A DNA stretch of 40,468 nucleotides from Chrysochromulina tobinii (lineage: Eukaryota; Haptophyta; Prymnesiales; Chrysochromulinaceae), in contig JWZX01002202.1 of NCBI GenBank assembly GCA_001275005.1, positions 1 to 40,468 on the forward strand, written 5' to 3'. Below, piece after piece: positions 17,956 to 28,962 of this stretch. The first letter of the stretch is position 1; each line of letters opens with the position of its first letter. The notes beneath the pieces are model-generated. The model saw only the letters and a program-made list of their open reading frames with translations. It was not told the DNA's origin and did not search any database. Made by a program: the position numbers and the translations under genes.

Positions 17956-20900
17956 ATGGCCAGCGACCGTGAGCTCGACGGCTGGCTCGCTAAGCTGGCC
18001 AAGGCCAAGTCGACCCGAACCAGCGCAGCTGCAGCGCCGCTTTGGCAGCGCCGCTTCTTCCAGCTCAAGGGCGACATGCTCTACTTTTGGAATACAGAGG
18101 AGGACGCAAAAGGCGGCCCAAGTACGGCCAAATGGTCGCTCGACCTCGGCGCGAAAGGTGCGCTGGCGACGCCGTTCAGCGATCCAACCCAGCCGCCGGA
18201 CGATAGCCGCATCGAGCTCATCGCCGGCGACGAGAAATTCTCATTCCAAGCCGACTCGGAGGTGGAGGCGGAGATGTGGATCGCCGCCCTCACCACGCCT
18301 TCGCGCAGCGGCGGCGGCGTTCCATCCGCGGCGACGCCGGCCGCGCCCGCAGGTGGCGGCTGCATGTTCGGCGGCATGGACATCTCGTCGGCGCCATCAG
18401 CGCCTCAGGCATCGGCATTCGACTTCATGGCAGGCGGCGCGACAGCCACTCCCGACATGTTTGGAGGCATGGCGACGGCGCCTGCGCCTGCGACCGCCTC
18501 CGGTTTCGACTTCATGTCTTCGCCTGCTGCGCCATCTCCCGCCACAGCCTCCGCCTTTGACTTCCTTGGTAGCGGTGCATCGGCCGCGCCACCGCCCGCC
18601 GCGCCGGGCGGCATGGATATGTTCATGGGCATGTCGGCCTCTCCCACCGCGACACTACCCGCTGCCGACGCGGAGGCGATCAAGACTGCCGAAAAGGAGA
18701 AGAGGAGGAAGGAGAAAGAAGCGAAGAAGGCCGCCGAGGCGGCGGCTGCCGCCGCTGCTGCCGCCGCGGCGGTGGTCGCGGTGCCCGACGAGGATCTGGA
18801 CTTGCAGCTCAAGGCGGCGGAGGCGGAGGTCGCGGCCTCCAACTTGGTGCAGAAGCGCCGTCTGCTCTACCTGATCCAAGCCGACTCCATCAAGAAGCGT
18901 GCCGCCCTCGCGGCTGATGTGGCGCGTTCACAGGCGGCGGTGCAGGCGGCGGTGCAGGCACAGGGTGAGGCGGCGATGGCGGAGGACTATGAGCGCGCGG
19001 CGGCACTCGGATCCCAGATCGAGTATCTCAAGAGCCAAGAGGCAGACGCCATCGCCGGCCAAGCGAAAGCGGCGAATGAGTATGATTCGGCAGAGATCCA
19101 GAAAGAGCAGGTGCAGCGAGCACACCCTATGCAGCCCCCCGCCTGCACTCCTTATTTTGGTGTGACAAAGCTTCCCAAAGCCCCGCTGCACCGCCGGCCC
19201 ACAGGGCTATCCCTCTCGGCTTCGCCCCACCCCCACCCCCAAGATCCCCCAATGGTCGCCCAACGCTCGATCTCGCGCCGCAGCTTGATCTCGAGGAGCT
19301 CCAGATTTTCCAATCGCATGCAGAGGACTGCCGCCGATGCCTCGTCGCTCGGGAGGAGAAGACGCGGCGCGAGGCCGCGACCGTCAATGCCGCCAACGAC
19401 TCCACCTCGAGCGCCCTCGCCGCCGAAAAGGGCCGTCTCGAGGCCGAGGAGGCGTCTTTGGCTGTGAAGGAGAAGGAGCTCGCCGCCAAGTCGGACGAAG
19501 CCGCCGCGGCCATTGGCCTCGAGACGGCGGACGTGACCAAGGAAAAGGAGGAGTGGATCGGCAAGCAGACCGCCTTTGAGGCCGAGATCGCCGAGCTCAT
19601 GCGCCAGCTTGAGCTCAAGAAGGCGGAGGTATGAGTGACACTTAGAGTGCCATTTAGAGCGCCTATGATGACGACCCCTGATCCGCCATGACAGCCTCCC
19701 TCATCATGATTGCCCCTCATCATGACTGCCTCCCTCATCATGATTGCCCCTCATCATGACTGCCTCCCTCATCATGATTGCCCCTCATCATGACTGCCTC
19801 CCTCATCATGATTGCCTCCCTCATCAGGCGAGCCAGTGCGTCGCGAACATCGCGCGCTGTGACGCCGTCATCGACGCTGCCAAGGCCAAGCACGGCAAGA
19901 CGCTCAAGAAGCTGAGCGAGAAGATGGAGAAGCTCGCGGCCTCACGCGAGGCGACCTCGCAGGCACGAGCCGCTGATTGCGCTCCGATTGCGATCTGATT
20001 TCGATCTGATTGCCATCTGATTGCCATCTGATTGCGATCTGATGGTCGTATGGTGACTAATGAGTGCCTCTGATGGCCTCTGATGGCCTCTGATGGCCTC
20101 TGATGAGCTCTGATGAGCTCGCAGGAGCGTGCCAAGTACGAGGGCGAGAGGGCCAAGCACGACGTCAGCCTGGCAAAGGCAGCCGCCGATCAGGCAGAGC
20201 GCGACGCCTGGATTGCATCCGCCGCCGCGGCACAGAGCGCGGCTGCCCAGCGCATCGAGGCGCATCGGAATGCATCGGCGCTCGCGGTGCGCGTGGTGCA
20301 AGCGGCCAAAGCCCTTGCGGCCCACAAGGCGAAGCGCACCGAGCAGCTTGCCGAGCTCGAGGGGGAGGTGGCCAAATGCCGCGCCGCGCAGCGGCAGCAC
20401 GGCGACCGCGCGCTGCAGCTCGAGGCCGAGAAGGATCTGCTCACACGCCAAATTGGGGCGGCTGAAGATGACCGTGTGCGCCTCGAGCTTGAAAAGAAGC
20501 TCGCGGCCTCCTCCCAAAAGTTTGCCGACGCGGCACGCCTCTCGGCGGAGCTCAAGGCGCTGATGACCAAGATCGACACCTCGCGCGCGTCGGTGGGCAC
20601 TCTGGCTGCCCAGGTGGAGGGCGAGCGCGCGACACAACTGGCGGAGGTGCGCCGTGAGGCGGATCTCGCGGCGGAGCTCAACTCGGAGACCAAGGAGCTC
20701 GACGAGGCAAAGTCTGTGTTGCTGCGCGAGCACCAGGGCGCGCTCGAGGCCCTCCTTCCTCAGGCGGAGTCGGCGCAGGCGGAGCTCCTCAGGCATGAGC
20801 TGGACGCTTGCAATGCGCAGCTGGTCGAACTGATGACGAAATGGAGCTTGAATGTCGAGGGCAGGCCGGTGGGCGCGCCGGCGGCCGCGGCCACCGCCAC

Positions 20901-21519
20901 TAAGGATGACAACAGCGACGATGACAGCGACGATGACAAGCCGGCCGTGCAACCGACGAGACCAGCACCAGCACCAGCACCAGCACCAGCACCAGCACCA
21001 GCACCGGCACCGGCACCAGCACCGGCACCAGCACCAGCACCGGCACCGACACCAGCGCCACCGGCGGCCGCTGCTAAGGATGACGATAGCGACGATAGCG
21101 ACGACGACAAGCCGGCTATGCCGGCACCCGCAACGCCAACGGCGCCAGCGCCAGCGCCAGCGCCAGCGCCAGCGCCAGACGATGATGACAGCGACGATGG
21201 CAAGCCAGCCGCGCCGGCGCCACCACCACCAGAGCCAGCGCCCGCGCCCGCTGCCGCCAGTGCTTTCGACTTCGTAGCGGCGCCCGCGGCGGCGGCGCCG
21301 CCTGCCGCACAGGCTCCACCGGCTGCGGAGGCGGCGCAGATGCCGGACGCCGCCGGCGGCGTGGCTGAGCAGATTGCGGAGCTGCGGCGGCAGAAAGACA
21401 AGGCAGAAGAGCAAATGCAGGCGGCCGTTGACAATGACGACTTTGACGAAGCGGATCGGTTGCAGACCGTCCTCGCGGATCTGGATACGAAAATGGCCGA
21501 GCTCGAGCCATCGCAGTGA
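17956..21519 (+). CDS. PH-domain and coiled-coil protein, four exons
   Basis: Proposed exons 17956-19110, 19284-19628, 19828-19962 and 20125-21519; all junctions are phase 0 and give 1009 residues. Start is the ATG at 17956 (MASDRELDGWLAKL). Residues about 6-112 are a PH domain (GWLAKL, WQRRFFQLKGDMLYFW, RIELIAGDEKFSFQADS, AEMWIAAL), expected to bind phosphoinositides or protein partners at membranes. A Gly/Met/Ala linker with repeated FDFM/FDFL motifs follows, then long coiled coils across exons 1-4 with blocks such as AMAEDYERAAALGSQIE. An Ala-Pro repeat region with acidic DDDSDDDK clusters comes next, and the C-terminus has another UVR-like block DNDDFDEADRLQ. Donors are CAG|GTGCAG, GAG|GTATGA and CAG|GCACGA; the last is a GC donor. 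Introns 2 and 3 are tandem repeats. Confidence 0.78.
19680..19827 (+). repeat. intron 2 of PH gene: tandem repeat of 17/34-bp units
   Basis: Alternating units of the type TCATCATGATTGCCCC and TCATCATGACTGCCTCC fill the intron 19629-19827 up to its acceptor TCATCAG. The unit itself ends like a splice acceptor. Confidence 0.85.
19994..20120 (+). repeat. intron 3 of PH gene: 11-bp then 10-bp tandem units with CTGAT
   Basis: Positions about 19994-20045 hold CTGATTGCCAT-type 11-bp units, and 20071-20120 hold five 10-bp units (TGATGGCCTC x3, TGATGAGCTC x2). The intron spans 19963-20124 with a GC-AG boundary. Confidence 0.88.
20966..21060 (+). repeat. 6-bp repeat coding Ala-Pro run
   Basis: CCAGCA/CCGGCA units encoding an (Ala-Pro)n spacer in exon 4 of the PH gene; a shorter GCGCCA array follows at about 21140-21178. 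Confidence 0.9.
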
Positions 21520-22080
21520 GTCTCGCCGGGATAGCCGAGGTTGATCGCAGTGAGCCTCGCGAGGGCTATGCCTCCGGGCGTGTGGCGTTGTGCGGGGGAA
21601 TGTAAGGGGGAATGTGGCAAGCGTGCCCTCCGTGTGAGGACGCAGCACTCGCGCGGGAGGGGCGACACGTCACGTGATCGGGCGAGCGCCGAGACAGCTC
21701 CGTGGTGTGCTATGCAAGACGCGGGGCCGAATGACAGCGCCAGTCATCGACGCGGCTCGCGGGCCGGGAAGGGGGCTGAGCCTGTGGCGCGCCACGGGTT
21801 CGCGGGTATTGGAATATACGACGGAATCGATAAGATGATGCTGGTCCTAAATGCTAAATTAGTAGGGAGTGAAGAGTCAACTCAAGTCTATAAACTGTAA
21901 CTTATAACCACACAGAAACGCCAACCGTTGGATGTGACTTGACTTGACTTATATTCATATTCCTAATTACCGGTAGGCCAGTCCTTTGCTGCGTGAAGAT
22001 CGCAAGCAAGCGCACATGCTCCGGGCTTGTGGGTGTGTGCCTGGCCGAGAGGGCCCTGAAACGGAACGGGAACGGTGAAG
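21520..22080. other. intergenic region without a supported gene
   Basis: About 560 bp. It includes a TGACTTGACTTGACTT stretch near 21935-21950, the same CAAGT/ACTTG unit seen in introns elsewhere in the window. No coding evidence. Confidence 0.45.
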
Positions 22081-23451
22081 ATGGCACGCGATACGTCCTG
22101 CGGCGTCGAGGATGGCGACGACACCGATGACGGCAACAGCAGCTACAAGGGCGTGGCAGATGACGACGATGACGACGAGCCGCAGCATGAGGGATTTCTT
22201 TCCCGCGTGGCTCGGATCGCAGCACCATCGCGAATGCTGCGCCGGGGCGAAGTCGCAGGCGCCCTCGGCGATCTCGGCACTTTCCTACCGGACGTGGTCG
22301 CGCTTTCCAAAGGCGGCGTCACGCTTCTTCCCGAACCCGCGGCGATGGTCTTCTTCAGCGGCCTGTGGTCTGCTTGGGCGGGCGTGCTCTTCGACCTGCC
22401 GATGCCCATCCAGCCGATGCACGCGGTGGTGGCAGTCGCATTGACCGAGGGGCTCTCGTACCCTCAGATGGTCGCCTCGACGGTGTGGCTCGGCGGCGCG
22501 TTCCTCGTCCTCGGCAGCCTCGGGCTCATCAGCTGGTGCCAGCGCGTCATCCCGCTCTCCGTCGTGCGCGGCCTGCAGCTGGGCCTCGGCCTCAAGGTCT
22601 TCGCGACCGGCGTGACCCTTGCGCTTACAAGTTGCAAGGAGTGGCGCACCTCCACCGAGAGCGCCCTGGAGCTCGGACTGCTCGTCATCTCCGCCGCGCT
22701 CGCCGCCCTCTTGTATGGCGATCGGCTGCGCCCTGCGTCTCTCGTCCTCTTTGTCCTCGGACTCGTGAGAGCCGTGGTCGTGCTTGCCCGGCATGGCGCG
22801 CCAAGCGTCGAATGGGGCGTGTACCTGCCGCTGGCGCCGCTCAACCCATTGGAGATCAGCGCGGACGATTGGATGCAAGCGCTCTACCGCGCAGCCCTCC
22901 CTCAGCTCCCGGTCACCCTCCTCAATGCGGTGATCTCGACGGCAAGGCTCGCGTCTGACCTGTACCCAGCGAGAGGGCGTCGCCGTGCCGCCCACCGCAA
23001 GGCGCGAGGGGAGGGCGCATGCTGCACCGATCCGGTGGTGGATCAAGGGCCTGCAACAGTCACGACGATCGCGATGAGCATCGGTCTGATGAACTTGAGT
23101 ACCGGCTGGTTGGGTCACTTTCCTAGTTGCCACGGCTGCGGCGGCCTCGCCGCTCAGCATCTCTTCGGTGCGCGCACGGGCTCTTCCATGATGCTGATGG
23201 GCTTTGTCAAGATGGCGCTCGCACTCGCGCTCGGCCCCTCACTCGCCACGGTGCTCGCCGCCTTCCCCAACGCGGTCCTCGGCGTGCTGCTCGCGCTCTC
23301 TGGCGTTGAGCTCGCAATATCCTGCCGCGACATGTCCGAGAAGCGCGACACGGCGGTGATGCTCATCGGCGCGGGCCTCGTGCTGCGCGCGGGCACCGGG
23401 CCCGCGTTCGTTGTGTCGCTGCTCGCGGCCGCGGGGCTGAAGAGATCTTGA
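22081..23451 (+). CDS. MOT1-family molybdate transporter
   Basis: Intronless, 456 residues from the ATG at 22081. MOT1 proteins are SulP-related high-affinity molybdate importers of plants and algae that feed molybdenum cofactor synthesis (for example nitrate reductase). Family signatures are clear. Residues 60-75 read GALGDLGTFLPDVVAL, followed by LFDLPMPIQPMHAVVAVAL, then LPQLPVTLLNAVISTARLASDL. The second signature near 353-369 is GGLAAQHLFGARTGSS, followed by FPNAVLGVLLALSGVELA. About ten hydrophobic segments are visible. The N-terminus is acidic (DDDDDDEPQHEG) and a basic cytosolic-like loop (RGRRRAAHRKARGEG) follows the LASDLYP motif. There is no STAS domain, as expected for MOT1. Plasma-membrane versus internal membrane cannot be told from sequence. 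Confidence 0.93.
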   Translation: MARDTSCGVEDGDDTDDGNSSYKGVADDDDDDEPQHEGFLSRVARIAAPSRMLRRGEVAGALGDLGTFLPDVVALSKGGVTLLPEPAAMVFFSGLWSAWAGVLFDLPMPIQPMHAVVAVALTEGLSYPQMVASTVWLGGAFLVLGSLGLISWCQRVIPLSVVRGLQLGLGLKVFATGVTLALTSCKEWRTSTESALELGLLVISAALAALLYGDRLRPASLVLFVLGLVRAVVVLARHGAPSVEWGVYLPLAPLNPLEISADDWMQALYRAALPQLPVTLLNAVISTARLASDLYPARGRRRAAHRKARGEGACCTDPVVDQGPATVTTIAMSIGLMNLSTGWLGHFPSCHGCGGLAAQHLFGARTGSSMMLMGFVKMALALALGPSLATVLAAFPNAVLGVLLALSGVELAISCRDMSEKRDTAVMLIGAGLVLRAGTGPAFVVSLLAAAGLKRS

Positions 23452-24155
23452 CCCCTGCTGTGGGCCTGCTCCCCAAAGGCGGTTGGGGTAGATCAAAGTT
23501 CCTCTCGTCTCAGGCGGCCCTACGTGTGCGGTGGAGGGGTCTTCGTCGATGTTCTTGCGCGCGTTGCGGCTTGCGCGCGCCACGGTCGAGATCCCGGGGC
23601 TGACAGCCGCGGGCCCGCGGCCCCGGGGTCCCGTCCGGTGGGCCGCGGGGCCGGCCCCCGGGTCGCGCGCGGGTCGGTGGCGCGCCGGGACGCGCCGGCG
23701 GGCGGGCCGGGCGGTGTTCCTGTTCGTCCGGTGTTCCCGGCAGGGATTTACGCCTTTAATGATTGTGTGTTTGTGAACAAATTCGTGCAACGTGTCGTGC
23801 GTTGTAGAGTCGACGATTTCCGATACAAGCGTCAAGCCGAGCGCGGTCCACCCAGCGCTTCCGTACCCGCGCGCACCGCCCTTCGAGCCGGTTGCTTCCG
23901 CGTACGTTGAACGTTAGTTGCGTTGCCGCCCGGCGCGCCCCCGAAGTGACAACTACATCCACTAACCACGAACGCCTCAGCGTTAGAAACAACCGGGCTA
24001 GTACGCGGCTGAGTACGACAGTGCGCGCCTGCCCGTGTCTCAAAGCTCGCACGCCCCACGAGGTGCTTGCCATGAGAGCGCATTACGTAGTACCGGCACT
24101 GGAGGTACCGGTGGGGCCACAGGAGCGCGGCGTGGACTCAAGTGTGCAGCTCTCG
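23452..24155. other. intergenic region between convergent genes
   Basis: About 700 bp between the MOT1 stop and the protease stop. Very GC-rich around 23600-23720. Holds the second copy of the 25-bp hairpin repeat (23971-23995). No coding evidence. Confidence 0.5.
23971..23995. repeat. hairpin-bearing dispersed 25-bp repeat, copy 2
   Basis: Exact copy of 12073-12097 (AACGCCTCAGCGTT stem-loop followed by AGAAACAACCG) in unrelated flanks. The stem is 5 bp here since the outer bases differ. Confidence 0.85.
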
Positions 24156-27100
24156 TCACGCGCCCATCGTTGCCGCCTTTTGTGGCGACGGCTCAGCGGC
24201 GCCCGCATCCTTTTGCGAGGACCAGTGCGACACGATCACGCGTCGGTGCGGCGCGTCGGCGGCGAACCTGTCGTCGAACAGTCCGATTACCTGCGCCATC
24301 AGTGGCAACCGGAGGTCATCAGTGGCAATCGGAGGTCGTTAGTGGCGAACGCAGGTCCTCGGTGGCAGTCGGAGGTCATCAGTGGGGATCTCACCTGCGT
24401 CAGCTCGAGCTCGCGCACCGCACGGGCCAGCTGAGCTTCATGCTGGAACCGATAGGTCCCCTCGACGAGCTCGCCCCATATTTGGGAGGTCTCCTGCTGG
24501 AGAGTCTTGGGTTGCTCATCGAGCAGCGCCGATACGGCGCTCTGGTACTCCGCGAAGCTCGAGGTTGACAGCTCGGCGAGCGGGCCGCTGCGGAATTCGC
24601 GCATCCAGCTCTCAATCTCGGCCTCGAGCTGCGCCGGAGGTTGCACGCTCGATTGGATGAGGACGGTGAGACCCCGTGACGTGCCCACCGAGCGCACGGA
24701 GCACTGCACAACGTACCCGAGCTGCTTTTGGGTGCGCAGCACGTGGAATGCATGCTTCGAGGCCACCTGCGCGAGCACAAGCAGCTGGGCCTCCTCTTGC
24801 AAGCTCAGCGTCGTGCCCACCTGCATGAAGAGCTCGATGGCCGAATTACTCTCGGCCGCGTTTACAGCGACGCCGCTCAAGCGTGTGGGTTGTCCGCCCA
24901 ACTCGACGCTCGTCGGCAGCAGCGCCGTGGACGGGAGCGGCGCGCAGTCGGGTGGGAGCGGCGTGGAGCCGGCGAGAGCTTCCCGCCACTGGCGTCCGAG
25001 GGTGCGTGCATGCATCGGGAGCAGGTTGCCATGCACGAACATCTCGACGAAATTGGCCTGCAGCATCTCTCGGAGATGCTCGGCGACCGCATCTACGGTG
25101 CACGAGTCCGAGAGCGCGAACGCCTGCCCAACACGGGATGTAATCACGCAGCATCAACGAGTCGCTCATCAGGGGTTCATCAGGGGCTCATCAGTGGCTC
25201 ATCAGTGGCTCATCAGGGGCATCAGGGGCTCGTCAGGGGCTCATCAGGGGCCCCGATCGATCGCTCGGCTCACCAGCGCGGCCTCATGATGCGTCGCAGG
25301 CACCGTCAAGTGATGCGTGATCGCGTACTGCGCGTGCCACAAGGGTCGCTCCTGCTGACGGTTACGCAAGGAGCGCATTAGGATCTCCCGCAGGACCTCG
25401 AAGCGCTCGGCTTTGGGTTGGAACGCGGCGAGCGCGCGCGCGAGATCGAGCGAGAGCTGCGGCAGCCGCTGCGAGTAGCCGCTCGCCTGCACCAGCAGCC
25501 CTCCCTGGTGTGAGCTTACTGACCAGCTGAGCCCGGCGAGCGCGCACGGTGCGAGCGTCGTGGTGAGCGCATCCACGAGCAGGTCAGTACCGAGCTGCGA
25601 CAGCACCGCGGCCCGCGCGCTCGCGGCGCCGGCCTGCGACACGAGCGGCGTGCGCACGAGCGTGAGGATGGAGGCGCGCGGTCGCCCGAAACGGCCACTG
25701 TCGAGATGCCACACTCGCACGCCCTCAGCGGCTTCGTCAAAGTCACTCGTGAGTCGGGAAGGCGAGCGTCCCCAGAAGCCCTCCGCCGCCTCGCGCGTCG
25801 GCTGCTCAGCACAAAGAGGTCCAACCAGCGCTCATCAGAGGATATCAGAGGTCGCAAGAGGTCACCAGCGGTCATCAGCGGCCCTCAGCGGTCACAAGAG
25901 GTCACAAGAGGTCATCGGAGGTCATCGGAGGTCATCGGAGGTCATCGGAGGTCATCGGAGGTCATCGGAGGTCATCGGAGGTCATCGGAGGTCATCAAGC
26001 TCACCTGTTCAAGCATGGAGAGGTCCGATGGCACGTATGGATTCGGCGGGGGCAGCCGTAGCTCTGGATGGGGCGTCGCCATCGCACACGCTCGGCGGAG
26101 GGACTCTGGCAGCGGCTGGAGCTCATATGGGGTCGCGTACCACCGTTCAGTCGAGGGAGTCTGCAGCGGCGAGGGCGAGACCAACAGCGTGAGCATCTCG
26201 GACGGGTCATTCAAATCTGTGAGGAGACTATGCAGCTGCGCGGCAGTGCTGCCCGCATCTGCCGGGTCACCCATCCCGTGCGGCCACTCAAACGGCAAAG
26301 AGAGCACGCGCTCAGGACGACGCTCGTACAAGTGCAGTCGACCGGCGAGCGCCTTGACGAGCGGCACCTGATGAAGGACGCACTCCGAAAGGCCGTCAGA
26401 CGCCATCGGAAGCTATCAGAAGCCCTCGGAGGTCATCGGGGGTCCTCAAAAGAGGCCATCAGAGGCCATCGGAGGACATCGGAGGACATCGGAGGCCATC
26501 GCACCGGCTCCGATTGCTCCGCGTACGCGAACGCGATCCGCGACATGGCCGCACGCTCGTCGAAGAGGTATTGCGGGATGCCGGGGCCGCCCGGGGCGGC
26601 CTGCTTGGTGAGCATGCGCACATAGCCGAACACGAGCTCCATCGCGTCTCCGTATTTGGCAAGTCCTTCGGGAGTTAAAGTGAGCGTGATCCCGTACAGC
26701 GTGGCATCGCTCATCCCGTACAATGGTCCGCAAGAGAGCGAGGTCGCGAGCGGCGGGTCGAGCCGTTGGGTGAGCAGCCACGCCAGCCCCCCTTCGCCCT
26801 CGAAGCTGAGCATCGACGAGAGCAGCCGCATCGCCTTGCTCTCTGCGAACTCGGCCTCCGGAGGGACTTCCCACAGCAACCGCAGCAGGCGCGTCTCGCG
26901 AACAGGCGTCGCACGCAGCAGGCCGCCACGCTGCTTGTCCGAGAAGGGGCCGCGTGGGAGCGCTGTGTTGGGCGTGTCTGCGACGCCTGCGACCACCGCC
27001 GCCGTCTCGGCCACCACCGCCGCCATCGCCGCATCCTGTACAGCAGCAGCCAGCTCGTCGGCGACGCCCGCGTCGTCGGCGACGTTCGGCGCCGTGCTGG

Positions 27101-27310
27101 GCGCGACCACTCCGCCACGCAGCCCGCCAAAGTGGCGCACCACGCACGCCTCGAGCTCGTCGAGGGAGATCGCGCCGAGCACGCACAAGTGCATCGCCTC
27201 GGCTCGGTAATGGGTTTGGTAGAATCGCCGAACTGCCTCGTGGGGCGCCTCAAGCCTGCTGCTGCTGCTGACGGAGTCGGCTACACCGCCGTCCTCTGCA
27301 TGGTGGGCAC

Positions 27311-27354
<44 letters not shown>

Positions 27355-27371
27355 GGTGAGGCAACGGCTTG

Positions 27372-27404
<33 letters not shown>

Positions 27405-28145
27405 CCCTATGGTCTCGATCTCGGTCTCGATCTCGATCTCGCCGCCCTCGCCCGCGAGGGTCTCGAGGTTACCCGTAGAGAACTTGCGAAAGGGATGGCC
27501 ATCTGCGCTCGTGGTCTTGAGGAGCTGAAAGAGGCGACGGGAGTCATCCTGCAGGTTGCGCCGGTACTCCGAGTCCACAGCGCGCATCTCACGCCGTGTC
27601 GAGTCCTCCCGAAGCAACGGGCACGAGAAGAAGGCGCTGAACCTCTCGAGCGCGGCGGGAAGCTGCGACGGGTGGACTGAGAAGTGGAAGCCGGTGGACT
27701 CCATGCCGGTGAATGCGTTGGACGAGCCGCCGTGCTTCTGCAGGAACGCTTTGAACGCACCCTCGTCCGGCTCCACTTCCGTGCCAAGGAACATCATGTG
27801 CTCGGTCAGATGTGCGAGGCCTGCCCGGTCCAGCGGGTCGCTAAAATGGCCCGCACGCACCTCGATGGCTGCGGCGGCGCGATCGGCTTCCGCGTCGTGC
27901 ACGAGCAGCGCACGCAGCCCGTTGGCGAGCGTCACGTGCCGATAAGTGCGCGTGTCCAGTGGCGGCGCGCGCACACTCTCCGTGCGCTCGACGATCAGCT
28001 GCTCAATATCGACGGCGATCGCCGTCGATGTGGTGTGGCGGCTGCCGCCGCGGATGTGTGGCAGCCGTTGCAGGCTCGGTGTCACCGCGTACGAGCGTAC
28101 GAGCGGTGAGGTGAGGCCGACGAGGCTCACGAGCAGACGGCGCAT
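24156..28145 (-). CDS. M16A insulysin-like metalloprotease, five exons
   Basis: Proposed exons (minus): 26505-28145, 26005-26367, 25274-25801, 24395-25123 and 24156-24290. Every junction is phase 0 and every exon a multiple of three, giving 1131 residues. Start ATG 28145 opens with a signal-like peptide (MRRLLVSLVGLTSPLVRSYA); an upstream ATG at 28373 is less likely. The inverted zinc motif is intact (HLTEH, His112/Glu115/His116), and Glu193 in AVDSEYRRNLQ is 77 residues on, the spacing of insulysin. Other landmarks are GGSSNAFTGMESTGFHF, WYATPYELQPLPE, FMQVGTT, RTQKQLGYVVQ, ELVEGTYRFQHE and the last exon (VIGLFDDRFAADAP). Insulysins degrade short peptides, including cleaved targeting peptides in organelles. 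Exon 1 carries a large insertion with poly-Ser and acidic repeats (about residues 250-320). All four introns are tandem repeats. Confidence 0.93.
24291..24394 (-). repeat. protease intron 4: 20-bp tandem units
   Basis: On the coding strand, units of CCACTGATGACCTCCGATTG type repeat at ~20 bp (two 10-bp half units) through the whole 104-bp intron, between GTGAGA donor and GGCGCAG acceptor. Confidence 0.88.
25124..25273 (-). repeat. protease intron 3: 11-bp tandem units
   Basis: Coding-strand units CCCCTGATGAG / CCACTGATGAG repeat about eight times (about 25165-25252) in a 150-bp intron with GTGAGC donor and GGGCAG acceptor. Confidence 0.88.
25802..26004 (-). repeat. protease intron 2: eight perfect 10-bp copies plus degenerate flank
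   Basis: Plus-strand GTCATCGGAG (coding-strand CTCCGATGAC) occurs eight times without change at 25911-25990; degenerate 10-bp units continue to about 25830. The intron is 203 bp with donor CAG|GTGAGC and acceptor GAGCAG. Confidence 0.93.
26368..26504 (-). repeat. protease intron 1: 10-bp tandem units
   Basis: Coding-strand CTCCGATGTC and CTCTGATGGC units fill much of the 137-bp intron (about 26410-26500). The CTCTGATGGC unit is the same 10-mer found in intron 3 of the PH gene on the opposite strand. Confidence 0.85.
27312..27353 (-). repeat. trinucleotide repeat coding poly-Ser
   Basis: 14 consecutive CTG triplets on the plus strand, read as AGC (Ser) in protease exon 1. Confidence 0.9.
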
Positions 28146-28962
28146 CCGCGCTCGCGTCCGAATGCGCGTTTGCAGCTCCGCGCGAGCGCGCCCGTCCTCT
28201 TCGCTGACCAATTTTCCAGTGGAACGCCCAATTGGGAACGCCTCGCTGCAAGCTCTGTGGAACGAAGCCTGTACGTGCCGTGTACGGTCTAGGGGGCGTG
28301 TCCCTGGCGTAATCTGTCTCACCTGACACATCGGGCGAAGCAACGGCCCGCACTGCATTATAATTCTTCCCATGTAAACACGACTGCGTTGAGATAGGAG
28401 AGTGTGTGAATCCAGAAAGAATACCTTCCCCTACCCCTTTGGGTCAAATGGCGCCAAGTTTCGTCTCTTTCTACGGCACCGGGCTGACGATCAGGCTGAC
28501 GATACCCGGCAGCAGCACGGCGCGCAAACCGCGAATCGCGTTGAATCGCGATCGCGCGACCGCGAACGTTCAACGTACCGCGGCCGGACACACGCGGCAC
28601 GGCACCTCCACCGCGACCTTGTGGCTGCGAACCTCTCCTCACAACCTCTATCTCTCGTGGCACCGCTCGCATGTACGCGTCGCCGTCCGGGTCTCGCGCG
28701 TTCTCAGTTCCGTCGCATCTCGGGTTTTCGCCTCTCGCCGTTCCGTCGGTTCTCGCGCCGCGCGGCGAAGTGTACACTGTACACGCTCGCGTCGGCCCGG
28801 GCGGAATGATTTACCGATAAGTGGTTCTTGAACGGGAGAGCGAAGACCCGCTCCGTTTTCTCGTCCGCGGTCCCACAGGGCGACGAGGGCAAGGCCGCCT
28901 GGGCGGGCGCGGGCGCTCTGGGATGATGTTGATGATCATGTATGCATGCAACTGCACAGCTC
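28146..28962. other. intergenic region without a supported gene
   Basis: About 820 bp between the protease start and the zinc-finger stop. The protease frame stays open to an ATG at 28373, so part may be 5' UTR or a longer N-terminus. Remaining frames look compositional. Confidence 0.4.

Noticed and set aside
20827-21668. Long minus-strand Gly/Ala- or Arg/Trp-rich frames opposite the PH gene
   Set aside because: They mirror the Ala-Pro and coiled-coil coding sequence and have no independent protein features.
22081-23451. SulP sulfate transporter
   Set aside because: No STAS domain, and the two signature blocks are those of MOT1 molybdate transporters.
26433-28373. Protease gene read as several separate short genes
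   Set aside because: The frames join in phase 0 at CAG|GT / AG sites and reproduce insulysin order from the zinc motif to the C-terminal VDAP-like block, so they are exons of one gene.
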